From assembly GCA_050734155.1 (NCBI GenBank), contig JBOHUD010000064.1, positions 62,001 through 126,000 of the forward strand: a stretch of DNA of 64,000 nucleotides. Reading direction: 5' to 3'. The notes under the pieces were generated by a model. It was not told where the DNA came from. It searched no databases and was given only the letters and a program-made list of their open reading frames with translations. Of this stretch, positions 33,741 to 41,932 are shown piece after piece; the stretch's first letter is position 1; each line of letters begins with the position of its first letter. The position numbers and the translations under genes are program-made. The stretch comes from Aeolococcus sp050734155. Its GTDB lineage: Bacteria; Chloroflexota; Dormibacteria; Aeolococcales; Aeolococcaceae.

Positions 33741-33827
33741 GGCGCGGCGCACGCCGCCGCGCAGCCGCGCCACCCCAACCGAAGCTCGATCCTCAGGCAG
33801 GGCAGCGCCGGCACGGGCCGCCAGCCG

Positions 33828-34343
33828 TCAGCAGTCGAACACCGACCAGCAGATGTCGTTTCGCAACCGCTGGTCGTCCAGCACAAGCTCGCGAATCGCC
33901 TCCGGAAGCTGTTCGCGCTGCCAATGGCACTCCAGCCGGCCGGCGCTTTCGGCCCCACCCTCGGGCGCAGCCGCACGCGCGGCTCTGATCGCGTAGGCAG
34001 CCGCGCCGAGCTGGTGAGCGGCGACGTGCGCGACGGCCGCCGCCTGGCCGGCAGCGTATGCTGCATGCCGAGCGGGTCCGCTGAGGTCTCTGGCGGCAGC
34101 ATTGGCGTTGCCAGCCGCCGCGCGCGCCTGGGACATCCTGATGTCGCCCCTCACCCAAGCCGCAGCCCGCTCGATTGCCTGCCGCGGCCGCAAATCAGAA
34201 GGCCTCGCCGACTCGAACAGGTACAGCACGTGCTCGGCGCACGCTGCAGCCCACAAGGCGAGAAGCCGATGATCCGAGTCCGTGAGCGTCCCCCCGCGAC
34301 GGATGGTGATGAATCTCGGATCGCGCTCTTTGGGGAGGATCAC
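33828..34343 (-). CDS. Putative immunity protein (orphan)
   Basis: About 171 residues, Ala-rich and helical. TLTDSDHRLLALWAAACAEHVLYLFE, RPRQAIERAAAWVRGDI, AARHAAYAAGQAAAVAHVAAH and ELVLDDQRLRNDICWSVFDC are hallmark stretches of a family usually annotated as putative immunity protein. The start is uncertain: GTG 34343 or GTG 34349, because RFITIRRGGTLTDSDH must be included. No toxin gene is adjacent, so a role in toxin immunity is not shown here. Divergent from the TetR operon. Confidence 0.7.
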   Translation of the reverse strand: MILPKERDPRFITIRRGGTLTDSDHRLLALWAAACAEHVLYLFESARPSDLRPRQAIERAAAWVRGDIRMSQARAAAGNANAAARDLSGPARHAAYAAGQAAAVAHVAAHQLGAAAYAIRAARAAAPEGGAESAGRLECHWQREQLPEAIRELVLDDQRLRNDICWSVFDC

Positions 34344-34533
34344 AACCACGAGTATTCTGGGGGGACCCAGGGAGCCCACGAGACCGGAGCCTGCGGCGTC
34401 AGGCTGATGCGCGTCGCTTCCGGATGCAGCCGAGGGCCACCACGGCGGCAACGTCCGCCGGGAGCTTGCGGCCGCGGTCAACTCGGCCCTGCTCATTTCC
34501 GAGATCAGACGATGCGAACCATGGCGAGTCTCC

Positions 34534-34589
34534 TTGACGAGGTACGTCGCCCACAGTAAACTGATCGAGTGGTCAAGTCAATCGATCAG
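34534..34589 (+). promoter_or_regulatory. Promoter and autoregulatory operator of the TetR operon
   Basis: TTGACG (34534-34539), 17 bp, TAAACT (34557-34562), then 6 nt to GTG 34569: a complete sigma70-type promoter with no leader. A perfect inverted repeat CTGATCGA-N13-TCGATCAG (34561-34589) covers the transcription start and the first codons, as expected for a TetR autorepressor. Confidence 0.75.
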
Positions 34590-35351
34590 GATCGCGTGGC
34601 GGCCAAGCCGGTCGGTGAGCGCCGGCGGCCGGGAGTGCAATCCACCCGCGCGCGCCCCATCGCCGCACCCGAGTCCCGACAGGGAGCAAGAGCCCGCCGT
34701 CAACGGCGCAATGAGGCTGGTGATCGCATGCGCGGACGCATCGTGGACGCTGCCCTCCAGGCGCTTAGCAGAGAGGGGTACGCGGGGGTATCAGTTCGCG
34801 CGATCGCAGCCACCGGCGCTTTCAGCCCCGCGCTCGTCTTCTATCACTTCGGGAGCGTCGACGCACTGCTGCTCGCCGTCCTCGACCAGGTCAGCAACGA
34901 GCGGCTGGGCCGCTACCAGGCCCGTCTGCGCGATGTGTCCTCATTGGCGGCGCTGGCTGCAGCGCTCGAGGAGCTGTACGGCGAAGACCTGGAGCTCGGT
35001 CAGCTCACCGCGGTTCAGGAGATCGTGGGGGCGATGGCCTTTGACCCCGAGCTCGGACCGGAGATCGTGAGTCGCATGCGGCCCTGGATGACCTTCGCCG
35101 AGCAGCTTGCTCAACGGCTGGTTGCCGGGTCTCCGCTTGCCGGCCTGGTGGATCCCGCTGTCATCGGCTCGGCGGTGATCGCGCTGTACATGGGCCTCGA
35201 GATCGTCGCCCGGATGCGCGGTGGTGACACCACCGGATCGCGGGCTCTGGTCACAACGCTCAGGGAGACGGCTCCCTGGATCGACCGACTGCTGGGCAAA
35301 GGAACGTCGGCGCCACGCCGGCGCACCGCGATGCGAGTGGTGCTCGACTGA
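34569..35351 (+). CDS. TetR-family transcriptional regulator
   Basis: 260 residues. A basic, disordered 50-residue N-terminal extension precedes the TetR helix-turn-helix (RIVDAALQALSREGYAGVSVRAIAATGAFSPALVFYHFGSVDALLLAVLDQ). The ligand domain is helical (about 110-245). GTG 34569 is fixed by the promoter 6 nt upstream; an internal ATG at 34728 would give a more usual TetR length. The stop codon overlaps the next ATG by 1 nt, so the membrane protein downstream is co-regulated. Operator lies over the start. Confidence 0.88.
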   Translation: MVKSIDQDRVAAKPVGERRRPGVQSTRARPIAAPESRQGARARRQRRNEAGDRMRGRIVDAALQALSREGYAGVSVRAIAATGAFSPALVFYHFGSVDALLLAVLDQVSNERLGRYQARLRDVSSLAALAAALEELYGEDLELGQLTAVQEIVGAMAFDPELGPEIVSRMRPWMTFAEQLAQRLVAGSPLAGLVDPAVIGSAVIALYMGLEIVARMRGGDTTGSRALVTTLRETAPWIDRLLGKGTSAPRRRTAMRVVLD

Positions 35352-35857
35352 TGAGGATGCTCGGCAATTTCGCCGAGGCCATGCTGACCTTGGTGATGGT
35401 GTTGGCCGGCCCCGCCGGCCTTGCGTTGGTGGTCGTGCTCGTGTGGCGGCTGGTCAAGCGCCGCGGTGGTCCTCGCCGCGGTGCTGCCAATGGAGAGCCA
35501 CCGTGGCGTGAGGCCCCGCCAATCGTCCACGTCGTCCTCAGCGTCCTGATCGGCGCCGCGGCAGCCTTCATCTCGCTCGAGGCGTACTACGGGATCGTCC
35601 TGGCGGCGGCGACCGGATTGCTGCTGTTTCGCCAGGCGCGCCGCCAGCGCTGGTTCGCTCTTGGCGGATTCCTGCTCGGCATGGGATCGTCCGGGGCGGG
35701 GTTCCTGAGCGGCGCCCTCACCAATCACGATCCCGCGGTCACCTACGACCCCTCGACTGTTCCCTTCTTTTGGGTCGGCGCCATCACCGCCGGCTTCGGC
35801 GCGTTGACCCTGGTTCTCGCTGCCACCAGAGAACGAACTGCGCGGTCGAGCTGCTAG
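35351..35857 (+). CDS. Small four-helix membrane protein in the TetR operon
   Basis: 168 residues with hydrophobic segments at about 8-32, 56-75, 76-93, 98-118 and 130-155. There are no conserved catalytic motifs. It begins inside the tetR stop codon (TGATGA arrangement), so its expression depends on tetR translation. Probably the effector of the TetR regulator, for example a permease subunit or membrane protein of unknown role. Family not recognised. Confidence 0.65.
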   Translation: MRMLGNFAEAMLTLVMVLAGPAGLALVVVLVWRLVKRRGGPRRGAANGEPPWREAPPIVHVVLSVLIGAAAAFISLEAYYGIVLAAATGLLLFRQARRQRWFALGGFLLGMGSSGAGFLSGALTNHDPAVTYDPSTVPFFWVGAITAGFGALTLVLAATRERTARSSC

Positions 35858-36079
35858 TCACGTCCAGCAAGGCTCTGGCTTCTCGGCTCATACCGCGTCG
35901 CCACCGCCCCCCACCAACAGTCCCTTGCCCGGCTCTCGCTTGAGCCTCGGCGTCAGGCTCGCAAGGTCATCGAGCACGGTGCTGAACGGCCTTTCCAAGA
36001 TCGCCGCGACACGTTGAATGACCTCCAATTCCCCGACATCTGGCCGCTTGAGCGGCTACCCGCCTAGGGTGTCCCAACT

Positions 36080-36100
36080 GTAGCTCCGATGTGCTACGAT
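36080..36100 (+). promoter_or_regulatory. Promoter/operator of the Phd-VapC toxin-antitoxin pair
   Basis: The inverted repeat GTAGC-N8-GCTAC (36080-36097) overlaps TACGAT (36095-36100), a -10 box 9 nt before ATG 36110. Antitoxins of this class repress their own operon, so this is a plausible operator. Confidence 0.5.
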
Positions 36101-36109
36101 GAGGCCACA

Positions 36110-36382
36110 ATGGATCGGGTGGGCATCCGGGACCTGAAACAGAATGCGAGCGCCATCGTGCGTCGGGCGGCATCAGGGGAGACCCTGGAGATCACGGATC
36201 GGGGCCGGCCGGTGGCCAAGATCGCCCCTCTTGGGGTGGGTGAGGGCTACGACCGGCTGGTGCGCGAGGGACATGTCGTGCCCGGACAGGGTGGCCTGGC
36301 CGACCACTCCCCACGGGAGCCCGTGCCTGGGCGTCCACTGGGCTCTGAGGCGCTGGCAGAGCTGCGCGCCGGGGAACGCTAG
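36110..36382 (+). CDS. Type II antitoxin, Phd/YefM family
   Basis: 90 residues. MDRVGIRDLKQNASAIVRRAASGETLEITDRGRPVAKIAPL is the complete Phd/YefM DNA-binding fold, followed by a disordered toxin-neutralising tail. ATG 36110 is preferred; an in-frame ATG at 36089 falls inside the putative promoter. The PIN-domain toxin starts 2 nt after the stop. Such antitoxins bind the toxin and repress the operon. Confidence 0.88.
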   Translation: MDRVGIRDLKQNASAIVRRAASGETLEITDRGRPVAKIAPLGVGEGYDRLVREGHVVPGQGGLADHSPREPVPGRPLGSEALAELRAGER

Positions 36383-36384
36383 CC

Positions 36385-36804
36385 GTGGCCGCTCGGCCTC
36401 GCCGCGCCGTGCGCACCGGGGTCACCTACGTCGACAGCTCGGCGTTCATGAAGCTCGTGGTCGCCGAGCCCGAGTCGGCAGCCCTGCGGCGATACCTTGC
36501 CGGGGGGCATCACGTGGCCTCGGCTCTCCTGCGCACCGAGGTGCTGCGGGCCTCGATGCGGGTCTCGCAAGCTCACCTTGCCGACGCTCGTCAGCTGCTC
36601 CGCGAGATCGACCTCATCGACGTCCACCGGCAGCTCCTGGAGCGGGCGGGCGAACTGCAGCCACCCGAGATTCGCTCCTTGGACGCCATCCATCTGGCCA
36701 CGGCGCTCGACGTTGGTGGCGACCTGCGTGAGCTCGTCACCTATGACGGTCGGATGGCCGAGGCTGCTCACCAATGGGGGCTCGCAGTGGTGGCGCCGGC
36801 GTAG
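36385..36804 (+). CDS. Type II toxin, PIN-domain ribonuclease (VapC family)
   Basis: 139 residues. PIN-domain acidic residues are present: YVDSSAFMKLV (first Asp), ALLRTEVLRA (Glu), SLDAIHLATAL (Asp) and YDGRMAEAA (Asp). VapC toxins cut tRNA or rRNA when freed from antitoxin. GTG 36385 directly follows the antitoxin. All four active-site acids look intact, so the pair is probably functional. Confidence 0.88.
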   Translation: MAARPRRAVRTGVTYVDSSAFMKLVVAEPESAALRRYLAGGHHVASALLRTEVLRASMRVSQAHLADARQLLREIDLIDVHRQLLERAGELQPPEIRSLDAIHLATALDVGGDLRELVTYDGRMAEAAHQWGLAVVAPA

Positions 36805-36923
36805 GCTGCCAGCCCAGGAGAGGGGGTCCGAACCTGCGACACCCAGCCCAGAAGGAATCCAGAAACGCCACCGAAGAGCACCAGACTGTAGCTTGTTCGA
36901 ACTTCCAAACGATGCGAGCGCGC

Positions 36924-36940
36924 CTTGCCGAGCTGGCAAG
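36924..36940. repeat. Inverted repeat CTTGCC-N5-GGCAAG
   Basis: A 17-bp hairpin lies 120 nt after the VapC stop in an otherwise empty 263-bp stretch (36805-37067). It lacks a T tract, so it is not a clear terminator. No gene is seen in this stretch. Confidence 0.35.
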
Positions 36941-37067
36941 CTTTCTGCCGTAGACCATTGCTGCATCAGGCAGTTTGCCCTCCCTGCCCGCGCTCACCTA
37001 TCGTCACGCCGACTGCCAGGTGAGTTCCGGGGATCGCGGTCTATCGGCTGAATGTGAGTTGAGGACA

Positions 37068-37636
37068 GTGAGGATGGGGAAGGTGCTCTGGCACACGCCG
37101 TTGAGCCTGGACGGCTTCATCGCGGGACCAGACGATGACATGGGGTGGCTCTTCGACGTCGACGGCGGGTCAGGCCAGAGTGCCGAGGAGGTTGTCAAGT
37201 CGACGGGAGCATTGCTGGTTGGCCGGCGGACGCAGGATGTCGAGGATCGCCTGCAAATGGGCTTCTACGGAGGCGCCTTTCGCGGGCCGTTCTTTGTGTT
37301 GCGTCATGATCCGCCGGCGCAACCTCCTGTCGTTAAGGGCGTGACCGGCCAGTTCCTCGATATGGGTATCGAGCAGGCGGTGCGGTTGTCCAGAAGGCCG
37401 CCGAAGGTGCGAACGTCGTCATCCTGGGCGCCAATGTCGCCCGCCAGTGTCTGGAGGCCGGGCTTGTGGACCAGATCATCGTGCATATCGCTCCGGTCCT
37501 CGTCGGCGGGGGTGTTCGCCTCTATGAGAGCGCCGGTGGCGCTTCGATCAGGCTCGAGGCGATCTCTTCCCACGTGGAGGGCGAGACCACGGTACTTCGC
37601 TTCGCGGTCCATCAGACGCCAGGCGAACGACTGTGA
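37068..37636 (+). pseudogene. Frameshifted dihydrofolate reductase/RibD C-terminal-like protein
   Basis: The first part reads VLWHTPLSLDGFIAGPDDDMGWLF and LLVGRRTQDV, the usual start of RibD-C/DHFR-like proteins. After GIEQAV (about 37380) the family sequence continues one frame over as VVQKAAEGANVVILGANVARQ, CLEAGLVDQIIVHIAPVLVGGGVRLYE and ends at TGA 37634. A single small indel near 37380-37388 explains it. The gene is either newly inactivated or carries a sequencing error, because both halves keep good codon use. Confidence 0.8.
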
Positions 37637-37782
37637 GACAAGAGAGTTCGTCGGCGTGTCGGCGATCTCCACGCTGTTCACCTCAGCCCAGTCCGCCACC
37701 CGGCGGCACGCCTTCGTCGTAGCGAGCAGGCGATGTCGTCTGAGTTGCGCAGCGCGGGTACGAGACCGATACGAGCGTCTGG

Positions 37783-37824
37783 AGCGGGAGACGAGACTCG
37801 AACTCGCGACATCCAGCTTGGAAG
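37783..37824. repeat. Left att-like repeat: 42-bp copy of the tRNA-Gly 3' half
   Basis: Identical, base for base, to 41933-41974, which is the 3' half of the tRNA-Gly(UCC) gene. It starts exactly at the discriminator base. The 5' half of the tRNA is not present here. It is the typical scar left by site-specific integration into a tRNA 3' end. Confidence 0.9.
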
Positions 37825-38093
37825 CAACCCGCTGGTACATGAGTTCAGTGGCGTGGGAAAGCTCTCTTGGATCATCAGACTCCGGGTCTTGCGAGCCGAG
37901 GTCGAGTAACTTACGGACTGGTTGAGCCGACGTTGAGGCCAAGCCGGGTGCCCGGGCCGCGGACTGCATCGCACACGACCGCTTCAGGCAGTTCATCTTC
38001 GGTCGGCCGTGACGTCACTCCACGCGGTGAACGCGCGGGTCACGCCGCACTCGACCTCGAAGCAGAAGCGGCCCAGGCAGTCGCCCACAGGGG

Positions 38094-38099
38094 TATGCT
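38094..38099 (+). promoter_or_regulatory. -10 element TATGCT for a leaderless GTG
   Basis: TATGCT ends 6 nt before GTG 38106 of the HD-GYP/LuxR gene. A GGAGAG overlaps the gap, so a short-leader reading is also possible. Confidence 0.45.
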
Positions 38100-38105
38100 G
38101 GAGAG

Positions 38106-39671
38106 GTGGAGGGTGCGGCAGACGGGGTTCGGCTGGCGGAACTGGTGGCGGCCCTGTCCCTCGCGACGGATCTTGGGCTGGGTCAACCTCAGCAGCACAT
38201 CATCCGCCAGACGCTGATCGCGATCCGAGTGGCCGAGCTGGAGGGCTTGTCTGACGACGAACAGGCCGCGATCTTCTACGTGTCGCTTCTCGCGTGGATT
38301 GGTTGCGTCGCCGACGCTCACGAGATGGGCAAGTGGTTCGGCGACGACACGGCGGTGCGGGCCGATGGCTACCTGGTCGACCTGACCGGTCTGCCGATGA
38401 TGCGCTTCATGATCGGCCACGTCGGCGCCGGGGGCTCGCCAATCCGGCGACTCACGATGATCGGTCGCTTGCTCGCCGGAGGGTCGAAGGAGATCGCGCA
38501 GTCAATGGCCACCCACTGTGAGGCCTCGGGCGACCTGTCGTTGCGACTCGGACTCGGTCCGGAGGTGCGTGACCCGCTTCAACAGGCGTTCGAGCGCTGG
38601 GATGGCAAGGGCTCTCCAGCCCGGCTGGCGGGTTACCAGATCGCTCGGGTCATGCGGATCGTCCATGTCGCCAATGACGTGGAGGCGTTGCATCGGATCG
38701 GCGGCGTGGATGCTGCGGTCGAGATGCTCCGCTCCCGACGCGGCACGGAATTCGATCCCGAGCTCGTCGACCGCTTCTGTGCGCATGCGGGCGAGCTACT
38801 CGCCTTCACCGATGAGCTGGATGGCTGGGACATGCTCATCGGCAGCCACGATGCGCTGGGGCGGGAGCTCAGCCGTGAAGAGCTCGACCAGGCGTTGGAG
38901 GCATTTGCCGACTATGCAGATGTCAAATCGCCGTTTACGCTCGGGCATTCACGAGGAGTGGCGTTGCTTGCTGCAGCTGCAGCTGCGACTGTCGGTCTGC
39001 CGGCTGGCGAAGTAATGCTTGTACGTCGAGCTGCGCTCGTGCACGACGTCGGCGCCATCGGGATACCCGCAGGGATCTTGGACAAGGCCGGACGGCTGAC
39101 CGAGGCGCAACGCGAGCGGATCCGCACCCACCCCTATCTCACGGCGCGGACGTTCAGCAAGCCTCCGTCGCTGGCGGCGATCGGGCGGCTCGCAGCCTTG
39201 CACCACGAGCGGATGGACGGCTCGGGTTACCCCTCCGGCGTCACAGCGGACAGCCTTCCGATGACAGCCCGCGTGATCGCCGCCGCCGACGTGTACCACG
39301 CGCTGCTCGAGCCGCGGCCCTATCGCGCCGCGTGGTCACGCGACGCGGCCGAGCAAGTGCTCGCAGCGGAAGTAACCGACGGTCGGCTGGACGGTGACGC
39401 GGTCCGGGCGGTGTTGGATGCCGCCGGGCACCGAGTGCGCCGTCAGCCGGGTCACGCGGGCGGACTCACCGCCCGCGAGGTCGAGGTGCTTGTGCTTTTC
39501 TCACGTGGAATGACCAAGAAACAGATCGCGCAGGAGTTGACCATCTCGGCCAAGACGGTCAGCGCCCACATGGAGCACATCTACGCCAAGCTCGGCGTGC
39601 GCAGCCGGGGCGCGGCCGCGCTATTCGCGATGCGGCATGGATTGATCGCTGTGGGTTTGGTCACCGACTGA
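38106..39671 (+). CDS. HD-GYP domain protein with C-terminal LuxR-type DNA-binding domain
   Basis: 521 residues, cytoplasmic. The first half (about 60-235) looks like a degenerate HD-GYP domain: AHEMGKW in place of HD, and FERWDGKGSPARLAGYQIARVMRIVHVANDVEAL. The second HD-GYP domain (about 268-430) keeps LVHDVGAIGIP (H313/D314) and LHHERMDGSGYPSGV. A LuxR helix-turn-helix closes the protein (about 455-515: LTAREVEVLVLFSRGMTKKQIAQ, then SAKTVSAHMEHIYAKLGV). Related proteins are known in actinobacteria as HD-domain LuxR regulators. It would tie nucleotide turnover or binding to transcription. It is the largest gene of the tRNA-Gly island. Confidence 0.85.
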   Translation: MEGAADGVRLAELVAALSLATDLGLGQPQQHIIRQTLIAIRVAELEGLSDDEQAAIFYVSLLAWIGCVADAHEMGKWFGDDTAVRADGYLVDLTGLPMMRFMIGHVGAGGSPIRRLTMIGRLLAGGSKEIAQSMATHCEASGDLSLRLGLGPEVRDPLQQAFERWDGKGSPARLAGYQIARVMRIVHVANDVEALHRIGGVDAAVEMLRSRRGTEFDPELVDRFCAHAGELLAFTDELDGWDMLIGSHDALGRELSREELDQALEAFADYADVKSPFTLGHSRGVALLAAAAAATVGLPAGEVMLVRRAALVHDVGAIGIPAGILDKAGRLTEAQRERIRTHPYLTARTFSKPPSLAAIGRLAALHHERMDGSGYPSGVTADSLPMTARVIAAADVYHALLEPRPYRAAWSRDAAEQVLAAEVTDGRLDGDAVRAVLDAAGHRVRRQPGHAGGLTAREVEVLVLFSRGMTKKQIAQELTISAKTVSAHMEHIYAKLGVRSRGAAALFAMRHGLIAVGLVTD

Positions 39672-39786
39672 GACCGCGAAATAGGGCGAAGACCCGATGC
39701 GGTGCCGGGCGGCACCGCCGTACAACAGGTGCAGTGGCGCATGTTGCTTCGGACCACTCATTCAGACTACCGCGAGGTCATCATCC

Positions 39787-40206
39787 ATGAGGTCGGTTGT
39801 CCCTTCGGTCGGAGAGCGATTCGCCCAAGCCCTGCTCGTCAAGGATTGGACCCGTGTGGAGAGCGCCGTCGATCCCCGGATCGACTTTCGCGCGCTGACA
39901 CCGGGAAGACAGTGGGAGGCGACCACGAGGAAGGACCTCATCGAGGGGGTCTTCGAACAGTGGTTTGGACCGAGTGTTGAGATCTGCGAGATCTTGGCCA
40001 TCTCCACAGATCGAATCGTCGATCGCAACCGAATCGTCTACCGGTTTCGAGCACGAAAGCCAGACGGCGAATACGTCTGCGAACAGACTGCGTACTACGA
40101 CGAGGCCAAGGGCAGGATCACGAACCTGCGCATCCTGTGCACTGGATTCCTGCCATCGGCTGACGATCGCGTCGCCGCCCTCGACCTCCTGACGGCGGAG
40201 GCTTGA
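39787..40206 (+). CDS. SnoaL/NTF2-like small protein
   Basis: 139 residues. GERFAQALLVKDWTRVESAVDPRIDFRALTPGRQWEATTRKDLIEGVFEQWF is the typical helix-and-cone opening of SnoaL-like NTF2-fold proteins, followed by strands with IVYRFRARKPDGEYVCEQTAYYDEAKGRI. These proteins often act as small-molecule hydrolases, isomerases or binding domains. ATG 39787 has GAGG upstream. It is followed after 3 nt by the DsrE-like gene, which suggests an operon. Confidence 0.7.
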   Translation: MRSVVPSVGERFAQALLVKDWTRVESAVDPRIDFRALTPGRQWEATTRKDLIEGVFEQWFGPSVEICEILAISTDRIVDRNRIVYRFRARKPDGEYVCEQTAYYDEAKGRITNLRILCTGFLPSADDRVAALDLLTAEA

Positions 40207-40209
40207 GGG

Positions 40210-40572
40210 ATGGGCAACAAGGCCGCGATCAGCCTCACTACCGGGCTCGAGGAGGCCGAGCGGGTCACCGTCGCGCTGCTCGTGGCCGTCGGTGCGGCCG
40301 AGACCCATCGGCCAACGCTGATCTTTCTCACCAAGGAAGCCGTCCGGTTGGCAGTCGCTGGCATCGCTGTTGGCACGGCCTGCGACGGTTGTCCGAGCAT
40401 CCCCGACCTCATGGGCCGATATGCGACTGCGGGCGGCCGCCTGCTCGTGTGCCCCATCTGTTTCAACAGCAAACAGCTCGAGCCGACAACGCTCGTGCCG
40501 AACGCCGAGCTCGGCGGCACCGTGCAGTTGTGGGAGTGGATCGGCGACGGCGCCACGACCTTCAGCTACTGA
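40210..40572 (+). CDS. DsrE-family protein
   Basis: 120 residues. KAAISLTTGLEEAERVTVALLVAVGAAE, TLIFLTKEAVRLAV, RYATAGGRLLVCPICFNS and GATTFSY match the DsrE/DsrF-like fold of sulfur-relay and peroxiredoxin-like proteins. The Cys residues in TACDGCP and LLVCPICF are candidate thiol sites. ATG 40210 follows GGAGG at short range. It is cargo of the tRNA-Gly island. Confidence 0.8.
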   Translation: MGNKAAISLTTGLEEAERVTVALLVAVGAAETHRPTLIFLTKEAVRLAVAGIAVGTACDGCPSIPDLMGRYATAGGRLLVCPICFNSKQLEPTTLVPNAELGGTVQLWEWIGDGATTFSY

Positions 40573-40661
40573 ACGGCCAATGAAACGGCGTGGTGGATTT
40601 GGCATCCAGGTTGCGCGACAGGCCGACACGGCGGGCTTGATGGAGATGCTCCTATGTCATG

Positions 40662-41705
40662 TCAAGCAGGACGTGGGAGCAGCACCTGGAAGACCTCGCG
40701 CGCGATGTAGCGCTTGAGGCAGCGGAGGATCTCGCGCTTGGATAGGCCCTCAGCCGTGCGGCGGCGCACGTAGGCGCGGGTGCGTGGGTCGCAGTTCATC
40801 CGGGTGAAGGCAATCCGCCAGAGGGCGGTGTTGCCTTGGCGGTCACCGCCCCGGTTCAGACGATGTCGTTGCGTCTTCCCAGACGACGCGGGAAGCAGCG
40901 TCACGCCGCATAACGCGGCAAAAGACGCTTCCGAGCGCAGACGTTGGGGGTTGTCGCCGGCGACGACGAGCAGGGCACCCGCCACCTCGGGGCCCACACC
41001 GCAGAGCTGGAGGAGCGCCGCGGCATGGCCCTAGATGAGCGGCGAGACGACGCTGTCGATCGCATCGATCTCTGCGGTGAGAGCCTGGTGACGTTGCGCG
41101 AGAAGACGCAGGGTCCAGCGCGCCACGGATCGTGCGTCCTCGACCTGCGTCACGCGGAACCTCGCCGCGGCGGCGATCAGTTGGTGGCGGGAGAGCCGGT
41201 GCAGTTGATCGTGCAGATCCTGAGGTGCTCCGACCACGACAGCGTACATCTGGTTGATGGTTTGAGTGCGCGCGTGGATGGCCGAACGCCGTGCGACACG
41301 GAGGATTCGGAGCTGCTCCACCCAGTCGTCGCCCGCTTTCGGCGTGAGCTGCGACGTGCGAGCCAGCACTGCGCGAGCAGCGGCCTCGGCGTCGATGGGA
41401 TCGGACTTCCCACGATCCCTGCGCAGCTTGCGGTTGGGGCCGCGGATCTCGAGAACGGAGCTTCCCTGGGATCGCGGGAACCGTGACAGGCCGGCGCCAT
41501 ATGAACCGGTCCCCTCGACGCCATATCTGACGTGCTCCGCAAACTCGAGCGCCCACTTGTGCAGATCCGCGCAGCCTCTCTCCGTCGTGGCCACCGACCG
41601 ATGACCCAGGAGTCGGCCGTTCATGTCGATCGCGGCAGCGACGTGGATGTCCTTGTGGGTGTCCACCCCCCCGATGATCTGCTGTGCCACGCTAGACCCG
41701 GTCAT
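40662..41705 (-). pseudogene. IS110-family transposase interrupted by one in-frame amber codon
   Basis: The N-terminal part (ATG 41705) has the DEDD nuclease: IGGVDTHKDIHVAA, YGVEGTGSYG and KSDPIDAEAAARAV. The C-terminal part has the Tnp20 Ser domain: LCGVTLLPASSGKTQRHRLNRGG. Between them TAG at 41031-41033 follows SVVSPLI, and the same frame continues with GHAAALLQLCGVGPEV. All catalytic residues are intact, so one point mutation (or natural readthrough) separates it from a full enzyme of about 347 residues. IS110 enzymes are RNA-guided DNA recombinases. Confidence 0.85.
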
Positions 41706-41932
41706 CGGCTCCCTCCAAGGACGGATGGCTGGCACCGGTGGGGCGAGCGGACACGACTGTTATGGGACCTCTGGTCAGGCTCCTATGAGGTCACGCTCGT
41801 TCCATCGGCGCCTTGCTGACTTCGGGAGAGGGCTGACAGATCTCCAACAAGGCACACACGCGGCCAACGGGAGACTGGGTCAAACCCTCACCCGAAGCCA
41901 GAGTAGGACTCCGGGGTGAGGGAGAGACTGAC
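41706..41932 (-). ncRNA. Noncoding end of the IS110 element, candidate bridge-RNA region
   Basis: IS110 elements encode a bridge RNA in the noncoding end beside the transposase start. These 227 bases fit that place. A strong stem, CCCTCACCC (41885-41893) pairing with GGGTGAGGG (41914-41922), lies in it. I cannot fold the RNA or define its ends, and the tRNA gene begins at the far edge, so the assignment is tentative. Confidence 0.35.
41885..41922. repeat. Hairpin with 9-bp perfect stem
   Basis: CCCTCACCC and GGGTGAGGG are separated by 20 bases; inner bases (GAAG/CTCC) extend it imperfectly. It lies 10 bases from the end of tRNA-Gly, so it may be a bridge-RNA stem or a terminator of the tRNA transcript. 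Confidence 0.5.

Larger units (their letters stand above)
37637..38105. other. Left junction of the tRNA-Gly island, no gene seen
   Basis: This stretch contains the left 42-bp att-like repeat (37783-37824). The bases on either side hold open frames without family features. No integrase is visible here. The end of the stretch holds the promoter of the HD-GYP/LuxR gene. Confidence 0.5.

Noticed and set aside
35858..36088. Minus-strand frame containing IQRVAAILERPFSTVLDDLASL
   Set aside because: No start codon and no recognisable family. It could be a relic, but the evidence is too thin to annotate.
40648..41787. Direct repeat GCTCCTATG flanking the IS110 gene as a target-site duplication
   Set aside because: Nine bases can recur by chance, and IS110 elements normally make no long target duplication. 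Kept only as a hint about the ends.
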